The position numbers and the translations under genes are program-made. Under the pieces are notes generated by a model that worked only from the letters and a program-made list of their open reading frames with translations, made no database searches and was not told the origin of the DNA. From NCBI GenBank assembly GCA_015065885.1, contig SVPJ01000014.1, positions 1-50,844 on the forward strand: a stretch of DNA of 50,844 bases, read 5' to 3'. The stretch comes from Oscillospiraceae bacterium. GTDB lineage: Bacteria > Bacillota > Clostridia > Oscillospirales > Acutalibacteraceae. This document shows positions 40,701 through 48,305 of this stretch, one piece after another. The stretch's first letter is position 1, and each line of letters opens with the position of its first letter.

Positions 40701-42466
40701 GTGCGGCGGATAACACATACAATTATACCTTCAACGGCTGGGATAAGACGGTGGTCAGCTGCGCGGGGAATGCAACCTACACCGCGACCTATTCCCGCCG
40801 CTATAACGAATACACGGTGGTGTTTAAAAACTGGAACGGCGAGATCCTGTCCTCACGCGTATACGGCTGGGGTGACCGTGTGAGTGCCCCTGCAACACCG
40901 CAAAAGGAAGCAGACGAGGTGTATACCTATACCTTTGCGGGGTGGGATAAGACGGTGGTCAGCTGTGCAGGGAACGCGACCTATACCGCGACCTACACGC
41001 CCGTATATATCGATTATACGGTGGTTTTCAAGAACTGGGACGGCGCGGTGGTCTCCGAAAAGACCTATCACTGGGACGAGGACGTGACGGTACCTGCTGA
41101 CCCGACTCGTGCGTCGGATGACACGTACAATTACACCTTCAACGGATGGGATAAGACGGTGGTCAACTGCGCGGGTGATGCGGTGTATACGGCGACTTAT
41201 ACCCGCAGTTACGTGGAATACACCGTGGTGTTCAAGGATTGGGACGGTGAGACGATCTCCTCGCGCATCTATTACCGTGGCGAAGCGATTACCGTGCCCC
41301 CTGCACCGTTTAAAGCGGCGGACAACGTGTTTACGTACACCTTTGGCGGTTGGGACACGGACGTTGTGAACTGCGCGGGTGATGCGACCTACACCGCCAC
41401 GTATGTGGCGACCTACATCGAGTACACAGTGGCGTTTAAAAACGAAAACGGCACGGTACTGTCCGAAGAGACCTATCATTTCGGCGATACGGTGACGGAA
41501 CCCGCGACTCCGCAAAAGGACGCGGACGAGGTGTATACCTATACCTTTGCGGGGTGGGATAAGACGGTGGTCAACTGTGCGGGCAATGCGACCTATACGG
41601 CGACCTACACCCGCGATTACGTGGACTATACCGTTATGTTCAAGGATTGGAACGGGGAGGTTCTCTCCGAAAAAACCTACCATTTCGGTGACGCGGTAAC
41701 TGCGCCGAACGCACCCGTCCGTGCGGCAGATAATACATACACCTATATGTTTGACGGTTGGGGTGCGAACGTTGTGAACTGCGCGGGTGATGCGGTGTAT
41801 ACGGCGACCTATGTATCTGCCTACATCAACTATACGGTAGAGTTTAAGGATTGGGACGGTACGGCGCTTGGCAGCGGTGTGTATCACTTCGGTGACACCG
41901 TAACGGCGCCTGCCAATCCCATCCGCCCGTACGACGATCACTATATCTACAACTTTGCGGGGTGGAATACGGTGGTCGTCGCCTGCGAAGGTAACGCCGT
42001 GTACACGGCAACGTACGACAAAACGGCGATCGCGGTCGCGTCGATCGCGGTCACGACCAAACCGAACAAGGTCACGTATTTGGAAGGAGAGGCGTTTGAT
42101 CCGACGGGGATGGTAGTCATGGCGTACTATAACAACGATACGCACAAAGTGGTGACCGATTATACTTTCAGCGGCTACGATACCACGCCGGGTGACAAGA
42201 CCGTAACCGTGACGTACGGTGATAAGAGCGATTCGTTCACTGTGACGGTGAAACGCGATGCACTGCTCGGCGACGTGGACGGTAGCGGCACGGTGGATTC
42301 CACCGACGCCCGCATGGTACTGCAGTACGCGGTGAAGAAGATCGGTGCTTCGGCACTGAACGTCGAACAAGCGGACGTGGACGGCAACGGCACGGTGGAT
42401 TCCACCGACGCGCGTCTGATTCTCCAATACGCGGTGAAGAAGATCGACAAATTCCCTGCGGCATAA
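37796..42466 (+). CDS. Giant secreted repeat protein with dockerin (1556 aa)
   Basis: A signal peptide covers about residues 1-31 (IVVCLLALALAAVVPFACTM). Then follow a beta-helix-like region (about 35-165), a Gly/Asp-rich stretch (about 165-450) with many GGDGG/GGNGG runs, a further beta-rich domain with an Ig-like part, a Cys/His module (CTVSGSKSIHCRICDTRR), eleven 68-69-residue repeats of the Flg_new/InlB B-repeat type, a bacterial Ig-like domain (VASIAVTTKPNKVTYLEGE), and a C-terminal dockerin (DVDGSGTVDSTDAR, DVDGNGTVDSTDAR). The ATG at 37796 has AAGGAG upstream; an in-frame GTG lies 9 nt earlier. Likely role is adhesion or display at the cell surface through cohesin. It is co-transcribed with the 220-aa gene. 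Confidence 0.88.
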   Translation: MKRIVVCLLALALAAVVPFACTMPLSASGEENVIVNVYDAQGLGTYLETANVDIVLWNNVTFSDTVTVQCHSIDLNGYQLHYNSTLTLAEGLASFSICDSIYSASSETNTGSLTALNGVNIADASLIIESGIVAVSNGLCGSGDVTIYNGEVTVNGTVGVDGEDGKDGKDGVNEGTSPNGWGVYPTAGGDGHSGTDGTDGGHGIQVANLYMYGGNVSVTGGRAGNGGNGGKGGKGGNCISLSPVSGGDAGHGGDAGLSGAAIVVEETVVIYSGTLTATGGDGGSGGDGGNGGNCTIASDGDKAHSYSGDAGNGGDNSHGGEGILAKEVIVHGGTLLATGGNDGKAGAMGVIGDIIGCHCYRYSVYTGKSGVNGTFYGYGGAGINADTIVNGGSVAAVGGTNAAGIGGSGYAGATAATNVVITGGTVTAEGSTFDIGSGYDGTSHGTAATLEMTGGVLEFATYGRATNVSTPVFQNCTVTGAGAYQHEGTYNADGKFTVTVDDILVTPEDCVGYDAVTVTATVRVSRTSNLTTPAPRGHISFKLDGKEFTTAKLTNAVAADGVIAATATTEWIAVEGEHRLSAVYVSGTNDKYAADGTYAEASNIAAHEHDWNEEYTVDVPPTCTVSGSKSIHCRICDTRRDFAEVEATGHDYVDNQCQNCGVFLPLVVFKDYDGTVLGSEYYYLGDTVREPATPSRAMDNTYIYVFAGWDSEVTECDGDKVYTAVYNAIFREYTVTFKNYDGSLLSQETCHYGDVPTGPAAVPQKVADKRYEYTFAGWDTAVVPCNGNATYTALYDAEYVDYTVTFKNDNGVILSQTTYHYGDTVTVPARPSKAADVAYTYTFDGWDKLVTSVSGDAVYTATYKATPIEYTVVFKNWNGNILSTQTYRYGDGVIAPSNPTRMADNTYTYTFAGWDKAVTNCAGDETYTATYTSHYVDYTVVFKDWNGEVLSSATYHWGEDVMVPADPTRAADNTYNYTFNGWDKTVVSCAGNATYTATYSRRYNEYTVVFKNWNGEILSSRVYGWGDRVSAPATPQKEADEVYTYTFAGWDKTVVSCAGNATYTATYTPVYIDYTVVFKNWDGAVVSEKTYHWDEDVTVPADPTRASDDTYNYTFNGWDKTVVNCAGDAVYTATYTRSYVEYTVVFKDWDGETISSRIYYRGEAITVPPAPFKAADNVFTYTFGGWDTDVVNCAGDATYTATYVATYIEYTVAFKNENGTVLSEETYHFGDTVTEPATPQKDADEVYTYTFAGWDKTVVNCAGNATYTATYTRDYVDYTVMFKDWNGEVLSEKTYHFGDAVTAPNAPVRAADNTYTYMFDGWGANVVNCAGDAVYTATYVSAYINYTVEFKDWDGTALGSGVYHFGDTVTAPANPIRPYDDHYIYNFAGWNTVVVACEGNAVYTATYDKTAIAVASIAVTTKPNKVTYLEGEAFDPTGMVVMAYYNNDTHKVVTDYTFSGYDTTPGDKTVTVTYGDKSDSFTVTVKRDALLGDVDGSGTVDSTDARMVLQYAVKKIGASALNVEQADVDGNGTVDSTDARLILQYAVKKIDKFPAA
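39786..42030 (+). repeat. Eleven tandem 204-bp coding repeats
   Basis: Each unit encodes YTVVFKNWNG...LS..TYH.GD.V..P..P..AADNTY.YTF.GWDK.VVNCAGDATYTATY. Units 5 and 7 share DPTRA..DTYNYTFNGWDK-type blocks, and units 6 and 9 share PATPQK.ADEVYTYTFAGW, which suggests past duplication of unit pairs and gene conversion. Confidence 0.9.
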
Positions 42467-42469
42467 GAC

Positions 42470-42521
42470 AACATAAACGACCGCCCGAAGAGGAAAACCT
42501 CTTCGGGCGGTCGTTTATGTT
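42470..42521. terminator. Very long bidirectional terminator stem
   Basis: 24-bp perfect arms (42470-42493 and 42498-42521) around AAAA, between the giant gene and the convergent HAD gene. The T tract is interrupted, but the stem is exceptional. Confidence 0.85.
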
Positions 42522-42533
42522 CATATGGGAAAA

Positions 42534-43352
42534 TCAAATGTAATGCTCCAAAATGTACTTCATGGCGTGTTCGTCGTTATTACAGATGACCGCGTCTGCC
42601 ACCGCTTTCACGTCCTCCCACGCGTTGCCCATGGCGAGGCCGAGCCCCGCCGCTTCGATGTTCGAAAGGTCGTTGTGGGAATCCCCCACGGCGATGGTGT
42701 CGGCACGGTCGATGCCCAGCAGATCGGCCAGCCGCCACAGTCCCTTGCCCTTGCCCGCATCCTTGTGATACACCTCAATATTGGCAACGTCCGACGAGGT
42801 GCAGTCGAGCAGGGGGTGTGCTTCGATACGACGGCGGAATTCTGCCTGCTCTTCGGGGAAGTGGAAGTTGATGCAGGTCATCTCCACCGCCGTCTGACGG
42901 CGGCAAAAACTTTCAAAATCGTGCAGGGGTTCGATGAAATAGCGCAAAAAACGCTTGTACGGCTCGGTGTAGCGGAAATGATCCAGCACCTCGTCGCTCG
43001 AGCGGGTGTCGCGGTAGGACTTGCCGTACACGCGGGTGGCGTAATGCACTTCGTATTCCTCGAGGATATCCAGCAACTCGTTGTGCAGTGCCTGATCCAT
43101 ATAGACACCGTAGAACTTGTCCTCTTCACGGTCGTAAATGGAGGCACCGTCCGAATGGATGATGTAGCGGAAGAGCGGGTTGTCCCGCACGACGGGCGGC
43201 ATTTCGTGGAGCGTGCGACCCGAGGAGGGCACGACCTGTACCCCTTTTTCTTTCAACGTACGAATGGCGGCGATGTTTTCTTCGCTTAAGTCCGCACGGC
43301 TGTTGAACAGCGTGCCGTCCAGGTCGGTGGCAATAATTTTATACTTCGGCAT
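42534..43352 (-). CDS. Cof-type HAD-IIB sugar phosphatase, paralogue 1
   Basis: A 272-aa haloacid-dehalogenase-fold hydrolase. Motif I is DLDGTLF (nucleophile Asp), motif II PSSGR, motif III Lys in KDAGKGKGLWRL and motif IV GDSHNDLSNIEAAG. The C2B cap indicates the Cof/YidA family, which dephosphorylates sugar phosphates or flavin precursors. AAAGGAG fixes the ATG at 43352. It overlaps the upstream paralogue by 14 nt. Confidence 0.9.
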   Translation of the reverse strand: MPKYKIIATDLDGTLFNSRADLSEENIAAIRTLKEKGVQVVPSSGRTLHEMPPVVRDNPLFRYIIHSDGASIYDREEDKFYGVYMDQALHNELLDILEEYEVHYATRVYGKSYRDTRSSDEVLDHFRYTEPYKRFLRYFIEPLHDFESFCRRQTAVEMTCINFHFPEEQAEFRRRIEAHPLLDCTSSDVANIEVYHKDAGKGKGLWRLADLLGIDRADTIAVGDSHNDLSNIEAAGLGLAMGNAWEDVKAVADAVICNNDEHAMKYILEHYI

Positions 43353-44181
43353 GGGAATCTCCTTTGAAATACGTTTCATAAATGTAGGTGATGGGGGAGG
43401 CGGTGTTCGGCACGATGACCGCGTCCGCCGCCGCTTTCAGCGGGTCGGTCGCGTTGCCGACGGCAAGTCCCAGCCCTGCCGCGGTGATGGAGGAAATATC
43501 GTTGCCCGTATCGCCTACGGCGATCGTCTCACCGCGCGCGATACCGAGCGTTTCTGCTAATTTCAGCAGGGCGTTGCCCTTGCCCGCTTTGGCGTGAAAC
43601 ACTTCCAGCAGCGTGCCGTAGGAGTTCGCGGCGTGGATCTCACCACCCGCTTCGAGTGCCGATTTGCAGGCGGCGGTCGCTTCCACGTTCGGCAAAAAGA
43701 CGATGACCATTTCGGTATCCTCAAGGTCGCGCGTAAAGGCGGCAAAATCCGCCACCCGTACCGCCCGCTCTTGCAGGAAAATACGGTCGTAATCCTTTAC
43801 CCCGCGCGAGGTGTATTCCTCGTCTGCCTGGCGGTTGGCATCCGCATGGGTGCGTCCACCGTGCCGCACGAAGTAGAGTGCGCCGAACGCTTCGGCGGTA
43901 TCGATCACCTGATGCAGCAGGCGATTGTCCAGTCCGCATACCGTGCGGGTGTCGGTCGCTTTATCGTACGTCACCGCGCCGTTGGCGGAGATATAGTAGC
44001 GAATGGCGGGGTCTTCCCGCAGTTCTTCGGGTATCTCGCTGTATACCCGACCCGTGCAGGGGACAAAGGGAATTCCTTCCTCTGCCATTTGGTGTACGGT
44101 GTCCCAATCGGTGGGGGACGCCGTCATATCGTGGCGCAAAAAGGTGCCGTCCAGATCGCTGAAAAGAATTTTGTAACCCAT
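43339..44181 (-). CDS. Cof-type HAD-IIB sugar phosphatase, paralogue 2
   Basis: A 280-aa homologue of the next gene. Motifs are SDLDGTFL, PCTGR, HAKAGKGNALLKL and GDTGNDISSITAAG. It is first in the two-gene unit, with a good promoter at 44209-44237. The pair probably arose by tandem duplication and diverged in the cap domain (about residues 85-185), where substrate choice lies. Substrates are not predictable; the neighbouring uronate genes make sugar phosphates plausible. Confidence 0.9.
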   Translation of the reverse strand: MGYKILFSDLDGTFLRHDMTASPTDWDTVHQMAEEGIPFVPCTGRVYSEIPEELREDPAIRYYISANGAVTYDKATDTRTVCGLDNRLLHQVIDTAEAFGALYFVRHGGRTHADANRQADEEYTSRGVKDYDRIFLQERAVRVADFAAFTRDLEDTEMVIVFLPNVEATAACKSALEAGGEIHAANSYGTLLEVFHAKAGKGNALLKLAETLGIARGETIAVGDTGNDISSITAAGLGLAVGNATDPLKAAADAVIVPNTASPITYIYETYFKGDSHAEV

Positions 44182-44208
44182 TGTTTGACCCGCCTTTCAT
44201 ACGTTGGA

Positions 44209-44237
44209 ATTATAGCATTTGTCGGGAGTAAAGTCAA
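44209..44237 (-). promoter_or_regulatory. Promoter of HAD pair
   Basis: On the minus strand TTGACT (44237-44232), a 17-bp spacer and TATAAT (44214-44209). Confidence 0.75.
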
Positions 44238-44548
44238 GGCGGGGACAGCTTTTTTCAGAGGCATGCCCAAAGGCTCCCCTTGAAGATGCAAGGGGAGCTG
44301 TCGGCGGAGCCGACTGAGGGGATTTGAAGGATACCTCCAAATTTTTGAGAACTCCTAAATACGTTTTCCCGTTACAACCCCTCCGATTGTTTGCGGCTTT
44401 TGCCGCAAACAATCACCTCCCCTTACACAGGGGAGGCAGAGGCACGCCACGGGTGGGGAATCCGACGGAATCCCTCCACCGCATGACGGCGGTCCCCCTC
44501 CCTTTAGGCAAGGGAGGCAGAGGCACGCCGCGGGTGTGTGCATAAAAA
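44238..44548. other. Intergenic region with three two-hairpin elements
   Basis: No gene is seen. Copies: minus orientation at 44272-44322 (variable stem TCGGC / GCCGA); plus at 44371-44438 (variable stem GATTGTTTGCGGC / GCCGCAAACAATC, 13 bp, perfect); plus at 44469-44520 (imperfect ACCGC / GCGGT type). Each plus copy ends in CCTCCC...GGGAGGCAG, and two are followed by AGGCACGCC. Confidence 0.7.
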
Positions 44549-44572
44549 AACGGCACCCCGCGGGGTGCCGTT
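44549..44572 (-). terminator. Terminator of kdgA-kdgK
   Basis: AACGGCACCCCG and CGGGGTGCCGTT form a perfect palindrome, with TTTTTTT following on the minus strand, 10 bp after the kdgK stop. Confidence 0.9.
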
Positions 44573-44582
44573 GTCATTATAA

Positions 44583-45605
44583 TTACCGTTGGACGCGGCC
44601 GGAGCCGTCGCCGCCCGCGAGTTTTTCCACTTCCGCGACCGACACGCGGTTGTAGTCACCTTCCACCGAATGCTTCAGTGCCGAGGCTGCCACCGCAAAC
44701 TCGATCGCTTCCGCCGTGGATTTGCCGCTGAGCAGGGCATAGATCAGCCCGCCGCCGAAGGAGTCGCCGCCGCCCACGCGGTCGACGATGTGCAGGTGAT
44801 ACGACTTCGAGAAGCAGTAGTTTTCCCCGTCGTACAGCATGCCCGCCCAGTCGTTGTCGCTGGCGGAAATCGAGGTGCGCAGGGTGATGGCGACCTTTTC
44901 AAACCCGAAACGGTCGGCGAGCTGCTTCGCCACCGACTTGTAGCCGTCGTGGTTGAGTTTCCCGCCGTAGATATCGGTGCCTTCCGCTTCAATGCCGAAC
45001 ACGTCTTTGGCGTCCTCTTCATTCGAAATGCAGACATCCACGTATTGGCACAGATCGGTCATTGCCTCACGCGCTTCGGCACGTGTCCACAGCTTGCCGC
45101 GGTAGTTTAAGTCGCACGAGATCTTCACGCCGTGTGCCTTTGCCGCCTTGCACGCTTCGCGGCAGATCGCCACCAGATTGGGGCCGAGTGCGGGGGTGAT
45201 ACCCGTGAAGTGGAACCAGTCCGCCCCTTCAAAAATGCTGTCCCAATCGAAATCGGCGGGCTGTGCTTCCTGAATGGCGGAATGCGCACGGTCGTAAATG
45301 CAGACCGAGCCGCGCTGGGATGCGCCCTTTTCGAGGAAGTAGATGCCCACGCGGTCACCGCCGCGCACCACCTTCGAGGTATCTACTCCGAAGTAACGCA
45401 GCGAATCCACCGCCGCCTGACCGATGGCATGTTTCGGCAGTTTGGTGACGTACACGCTGTCCATACCGTAGTTGGCGAGCGATACCGCGACGTTCGCTTC
45501 GCCGCCGCCGAAGGTGGCCTGCATCTGGTCGTTCTGGAAGAAACGGTAGTAGCCGTTGGGGGCGAGACGCAGCATCAACTCGCCGAAGGTTACGATCTTA
45601 GCCAT
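44583..45605 (-). CDS. kdgK: 2-keto-3-deoxygluconate kinase
   Basis: A 340-aa PfkB/ribokinase-family enzyme that phosphorylates 2-keto-3-deoxygluconate to KDPG. FGELMLRLAPNG and FGGGEANVAVSLA at the N-terminus are typical of KdgK. The catalytic Asp281 lies in VGGGDSFGGGL. The start overlaps the end of kdgA by 8 nt. Together with kdgA, uxuA, the SDR and uxaC it completes glucuronate breakdown. The C-terminus (GGDGSGRVQR) is slightly extended. Confidence 0.92.
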   Translation of the reverse strand: MAKIVTFGELMLRLAPNGYYRFFQNDQMQATFGGGEANVAVSLANYGMDSVYVTKLPKHAIGQAAVDSLRYFGVDTSKVVRGGDRVGIYFLEKGASQRGSVCIYDRAHSAIQEAQPADFDWDSIFEGADWFHFTGITPALGPNLVAICREACKAAKAHGVKISCDLNYRGKLWTRAEAREAMTDLCQYVDVCISNEEDAKDVFGIEAEGTDIYGGKLNHDGYKSVAKQLADRFGFEKVAITLRTSISASDNDWAGMLYDGENYCFSKSYHLHIVDRVGGGDSFGGGLIYALLSGKSTAEAIEFAVAASALKHSVEGDYNRVSVAEVEKLAGGDGSGRVQR

Positions 45606-46245
45606 TTTGACGTGCCTCCTTCACAATGTCTGCCGACTGACGGCAGAGAGCGGTGATCTCCTCCCACTTCTGATTGTCGATCAAGTCGGCGGTGACCATG
45701 TACGAGCCGCCGCACGCGCAGATGACGGGGCAGGAGAGATACTCCTTCAAATTCTTGAGCGAAATGCCGCCCGTGGGCATGACCTTGAACATCGGGAACG
45801 GCGCCGCCATCGCCTTGATCTTCGCAAGGCCGCCCGACTGTTCGGCGGGGAAGAACTTCAGCACTTCCAGCCCGAATTTCAGCGCGGCGTGATAGTCGGT
45901 CGGGGTGGTGCAACCGGGATAGATCGGCATACCCTTTTCCACGCAATACGCCACCAGCTCGGGATCGAAACCGGGGGTAACGATAAAGTCGGCACCTGCC
46001 GCCGCGGCTTTGTCCACGTGCTCACGGGTGAGCACCGTGCCCGCGCCCACCAGCATAGCGGGGCAGGCTTCCCGCATCAAGCGGATGGCGGTGTCCGCGC
46101 CCGCGGCACGGAAGGTCACCTCCGCCACGGGCACACCGCCCGCGCACAGTGCCTGCGCCAGCGGGGCAGCATCCCGTTCGGGGTTGTTGAGTTTAATGAC
46201 CGGCACGACACCGATCGCGGTAATACGTTCGTTGACAGTGTTCAT
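45598..46245 (-). CDS. kdgA: KDPG/KHG aldolase
   Basis: A 215-aa class I aldolase that splits 2-keto-3-deoxy-6-phosphogluconate into pyruvate and glyceraldehyde 3-phosphate. The Schiff-base Lys130 lies in VLKFFPAE and catalytic Glu42 in AEVTFR; PIYPGCTTPTD and MPTGGIS complete the phosphate site. The ATG at 46245 is chosen because AGGAG lies 9 nt before it; an in-frame GTG lies 9 nt further out. The gene is also called eda in other bacteria. Confidence 0.93.
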   Translation of the reverse strand: MNTVNERITAIGVVPVIKLNNPERDAAPLAQALCAGGVPVAEVTFRAAGADTAIRLMREACPAMLVGAGTVLTREHVDKAAAAGADFIVTPGFDPELVAYCVEKGMPIYPGCTTPTDYHAALKFGLEVLKFFPAEQSGGLAKIKAMAAPFPMFKVMPTGGISLKNLKEYLSCPVICACGGSYMVTADLIDNQKWEEITALCRQSADIVKEARQNG

Positions 46246-46307
46246 ACTATTCACTCCTATTCCGATTCCACCGTATCACAACGGGTCAGTAAATGCAAGA
46301 GAGAAAC

Positions 46308-46339
46308 TGTAAAAAAGCAAAAATTGCTGATTTTTCAGC
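46308..46339 (-). terminator. Weak hairpin between SDR and kdgA genes
   Basis: Stem GCTGA / TCAGC (5 bp) with AAAA loop, then AATTTTTGC and six T on the minus strand. It may lower expression of kdgA-kdgK relative to uxaC-uxuA, or be a chance structure. Confidence 0.35.
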
Positions 46340-46342
46340 CGA

Positions 46343-47194
46343 TTATACACCCGAATACGCGGAGAAACCGCCGTCGATGGGCAGTACCACGCCCGTGATA
46401 AAGCCCGCCGCTTTCTCGTTCAGCAGGAACAGCAGACCGCCTTCGAGTTCTTCACTTTCACCGAAACGTCCCATCGGAGTCGCCGCCAAAATCTTGCCTG
46501 TGCGGGCGGTGGGGGTGCCGTCGTCGTTCCACAAAAGTTTCGCGTTCTGTTTGGTGGAGAAGAAGCCGGGAGCGATCGCATTCACGCGGATGCCCACGCG
46601 GGAGAAATGCACCGCGAGCCACTGGGTGAAGTTGGACACCGCCGCTTTCGCACCCGAATAGGCGGGGATCTTGGTGAGCGGGGTGTAGGCGTTCATCGAG
46701 GAGATGTTGAGGATCGAGCAGCCCTCGCGTCCGACCATCTGCGCGGCAAACGCCTGGGTGGGAATGAGAGTGCCGAGGAAGTTCAGATTGAACACAAAGC
46801 TGACGCCGTCCGCCTCCAGATCAAAAAAGCTCTTGGTGTCCGCGTCGATATCCCCGAGTTCAAAATATTCCTTATCGGTGGTGGCACGGGGGTTGTTACC
46901 GCCCGCACCGTTGACCAAAATGTCGCACGGGCCGAGATCGGCCTTGACCGCTTCGGCGACCGCTTGGCACAGTGCTTTGTCCAGCACGTTCACGGCGTAG
47001 GCTTTTGCGATACCGCCTTCGGCGGTGATCTCCTCTGCAAAGCCGCGTGCGGCTTCCTCGTTCAGATCCAGCAGGGCGACTTTGGCACCTGCACGTGCCA
47101 GCACTTTGGCGAAGTGGCTGCACAGCACGCCGCCCGCACCCGTGACAACGGCGACTTTACCCGTAAGATCGGTGTTCAAAACGTTTGCTTGCAT
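46343..47194 (-). CDS. SDR oxidoreductase, probable D-mannonate oxidoreductase
   Basis: A 283-aa short-chain dehydrogenase. The NAD motif is VTGAGGVLCSHFA, with NGAGG, a catalytic Ser in ISSMNAY, and YSGAK with catalytic Tyr and Lys. Location directly between the mannonate dehydratase and KDPG aldolase genes fits a fructuronate reductase (D-mannonate:NAD oxidoreductase) of the SDR type known in Bacillus (UxuB/YjmF). A 2-keto-3-deoxygluconate 5-dehydrogenase (KduD) role is the alternative. AAAGGAGAT fixes the ATG at 47194. Confidence 0.85.
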   Translation of the reverse strand: MQANVLNTDLTGKVAVVTGAGGVLCSHFAKVLARAGAKVALLDLNEEAARGFAEEITAEGGIAKAYAVNVLDKALCQAVAEAVKADLGPCDILVNGAGGNNPRATTDKEYFELGDIDADTKSFFDLEADGVSFVFNLNFLGTLIPTQAFAAQMVGREGCSILNISSMNAYTPLTKIPAYSGAKAAVSNFTQWLAVHFSRVGIRVNAIAPGFFSTKQNAKLLWNDDGTPTARTGKILAATPMGRFGESEELEGGLLFLLNEKAAGFITGVVLPIDGGFSAYSGV

Positions 47195-47207
47195 AGTGAT
47201 ATCTCCT

Positions 47208-48293
47208 TTACTTTTCCAATTTATCCAACATATCCCACACGCCGAGCATATACATGATGCCGAGTGCGCGATCGTACAAGCCGTAGCCGGGACGGACGTT
47301 GCCGGGGCCTTCACCCCACAAATGGCGGCCGTGGTCGGGGCGGATGTACCCTTCAAACCCGCAATCGTGATACGCCTTTAAGATGTCTAAAATGCCCGTG
47401 TCGCCGTCGCAGTCGCGGTGGCTGGCCTCCGAGAAATCGCCGTTTTCGAAATGCTTTACGTTGCGGATATGAGCAAACGCAATGCGGTCGCAGTGGCGGC
47501 GCACGATGTCTGCGACATTGGTTTCGGGATTGGCGTTCAAACTGCCCGAACAGAGAGTGAGGCAGTTGCACGGGTGATCCACCATCTTGAGGAAGCGGTC
47601 GATGCTCGGCTCGTCCACCAAGAGACGGGGCAAGCCGAAGATATCCCACGGGGGGTCGTCCATATGGATCGCCATTTTGATGTCGCATTCCTCGCAGGTG
47701 GGCATCAACGCTTCGAGGAAGTATTTTAAATTCGCCCAGAGCTTTTCATGGTCGATGCCTTCGTAGGCGCGGAACAACTCGTCCAGTTTCGCCATACGTT
47801 CCGGCTCCCAACCGGGGAAGGACATATTGTATTTTTCGGTGAAATCCAATATGTACTTCGCCATCGCGTTGTAGTCGTCTTGTATCATACCCTTTTCGTA
47901 AAACAGGGCGGTGGAACCGTCGCCCACGGGGTGGAAAAGATTGGAACGCGTCCAGTCGAAAATGGGCATAAAGTTGTAGCAGATGACCTTGACGCCGAAC
48001 TGCGAAAGGTTGCGGATGGTGGTTTTGTAATTCTCAATATATGTGTCGCGGGTGGGCAGACCGATCTTGATATCGTCGTGCACGTTGACCGATTCCACCA
48101 CGTCCATATTGAAGCCGTATTCGTCCAGTTGCCGTTTCACTTCGGCAATTTCCTCGACCTCCCACACTTCGCCCGGCATCTTGTGGTGCAGTGCCCAGAC
48201 GATGGAACTGACACCCGGAATCTGCTTAATGTCCGAAAGTGAGATGTTGTCGTTGCCTTCGCCGTACCAGCGAAAACCCATTTGCATCGGCAT
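47208..48293 (-). CDS. uxuA: Mannonate dehydratase
   Basis: A 361-aa TIM-barrel enzyme that dehydrates D-mannonate to 2-keto-3-deoxygluconate. N-terminal MGFRWYGEGNDNISLSDIKQ, central MAIHMDDPPWDIFGLPRL, CSGSL, AHIRNVK and C-terminal YIRPDHGRHLWGE are hallmark segments of UxuA. AAGGAGG sets the start at 48293 (a second ATG 6 nt in). It is 12 nt after uxaC and 13 nt before the SDR gene. Confidence 0.95.
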   Translation of the reverse strand: MPMQMGFRWYGEGNDNISLSDIKQIPGVSSIVWALHHKMPGEVWEVEEIAEVKRQLDEYGFNMDVVESVNVHDDIKIGLPTRDTYIENYKTTIRNLSQFGVKVICYNFMPIFDWTRSNLFHPVGDGSTALFYEKGMIQDDYNAMAKYILDFTEKYNMSFPGWEPERMAKLDELFRAYEGIDHEKLWANLKYFLEALMPTCEECDIKMAIHMDDPPWDIFGLPRLLVDEPSIDRFLKMVDHPCNCLTLCSGSLNANPETNVADIVRRHCDRIAFAHIRNVKHFENGDFSEASHRDCDGDTGILDILKAYHDCGFEGYIRPDHGRHLWGEGPGNVRPGYGLYDRALGIMYMLGVWDMLDKLEK

Positions 48294-48305
48294 AGCGGTT
48301 CCTCC

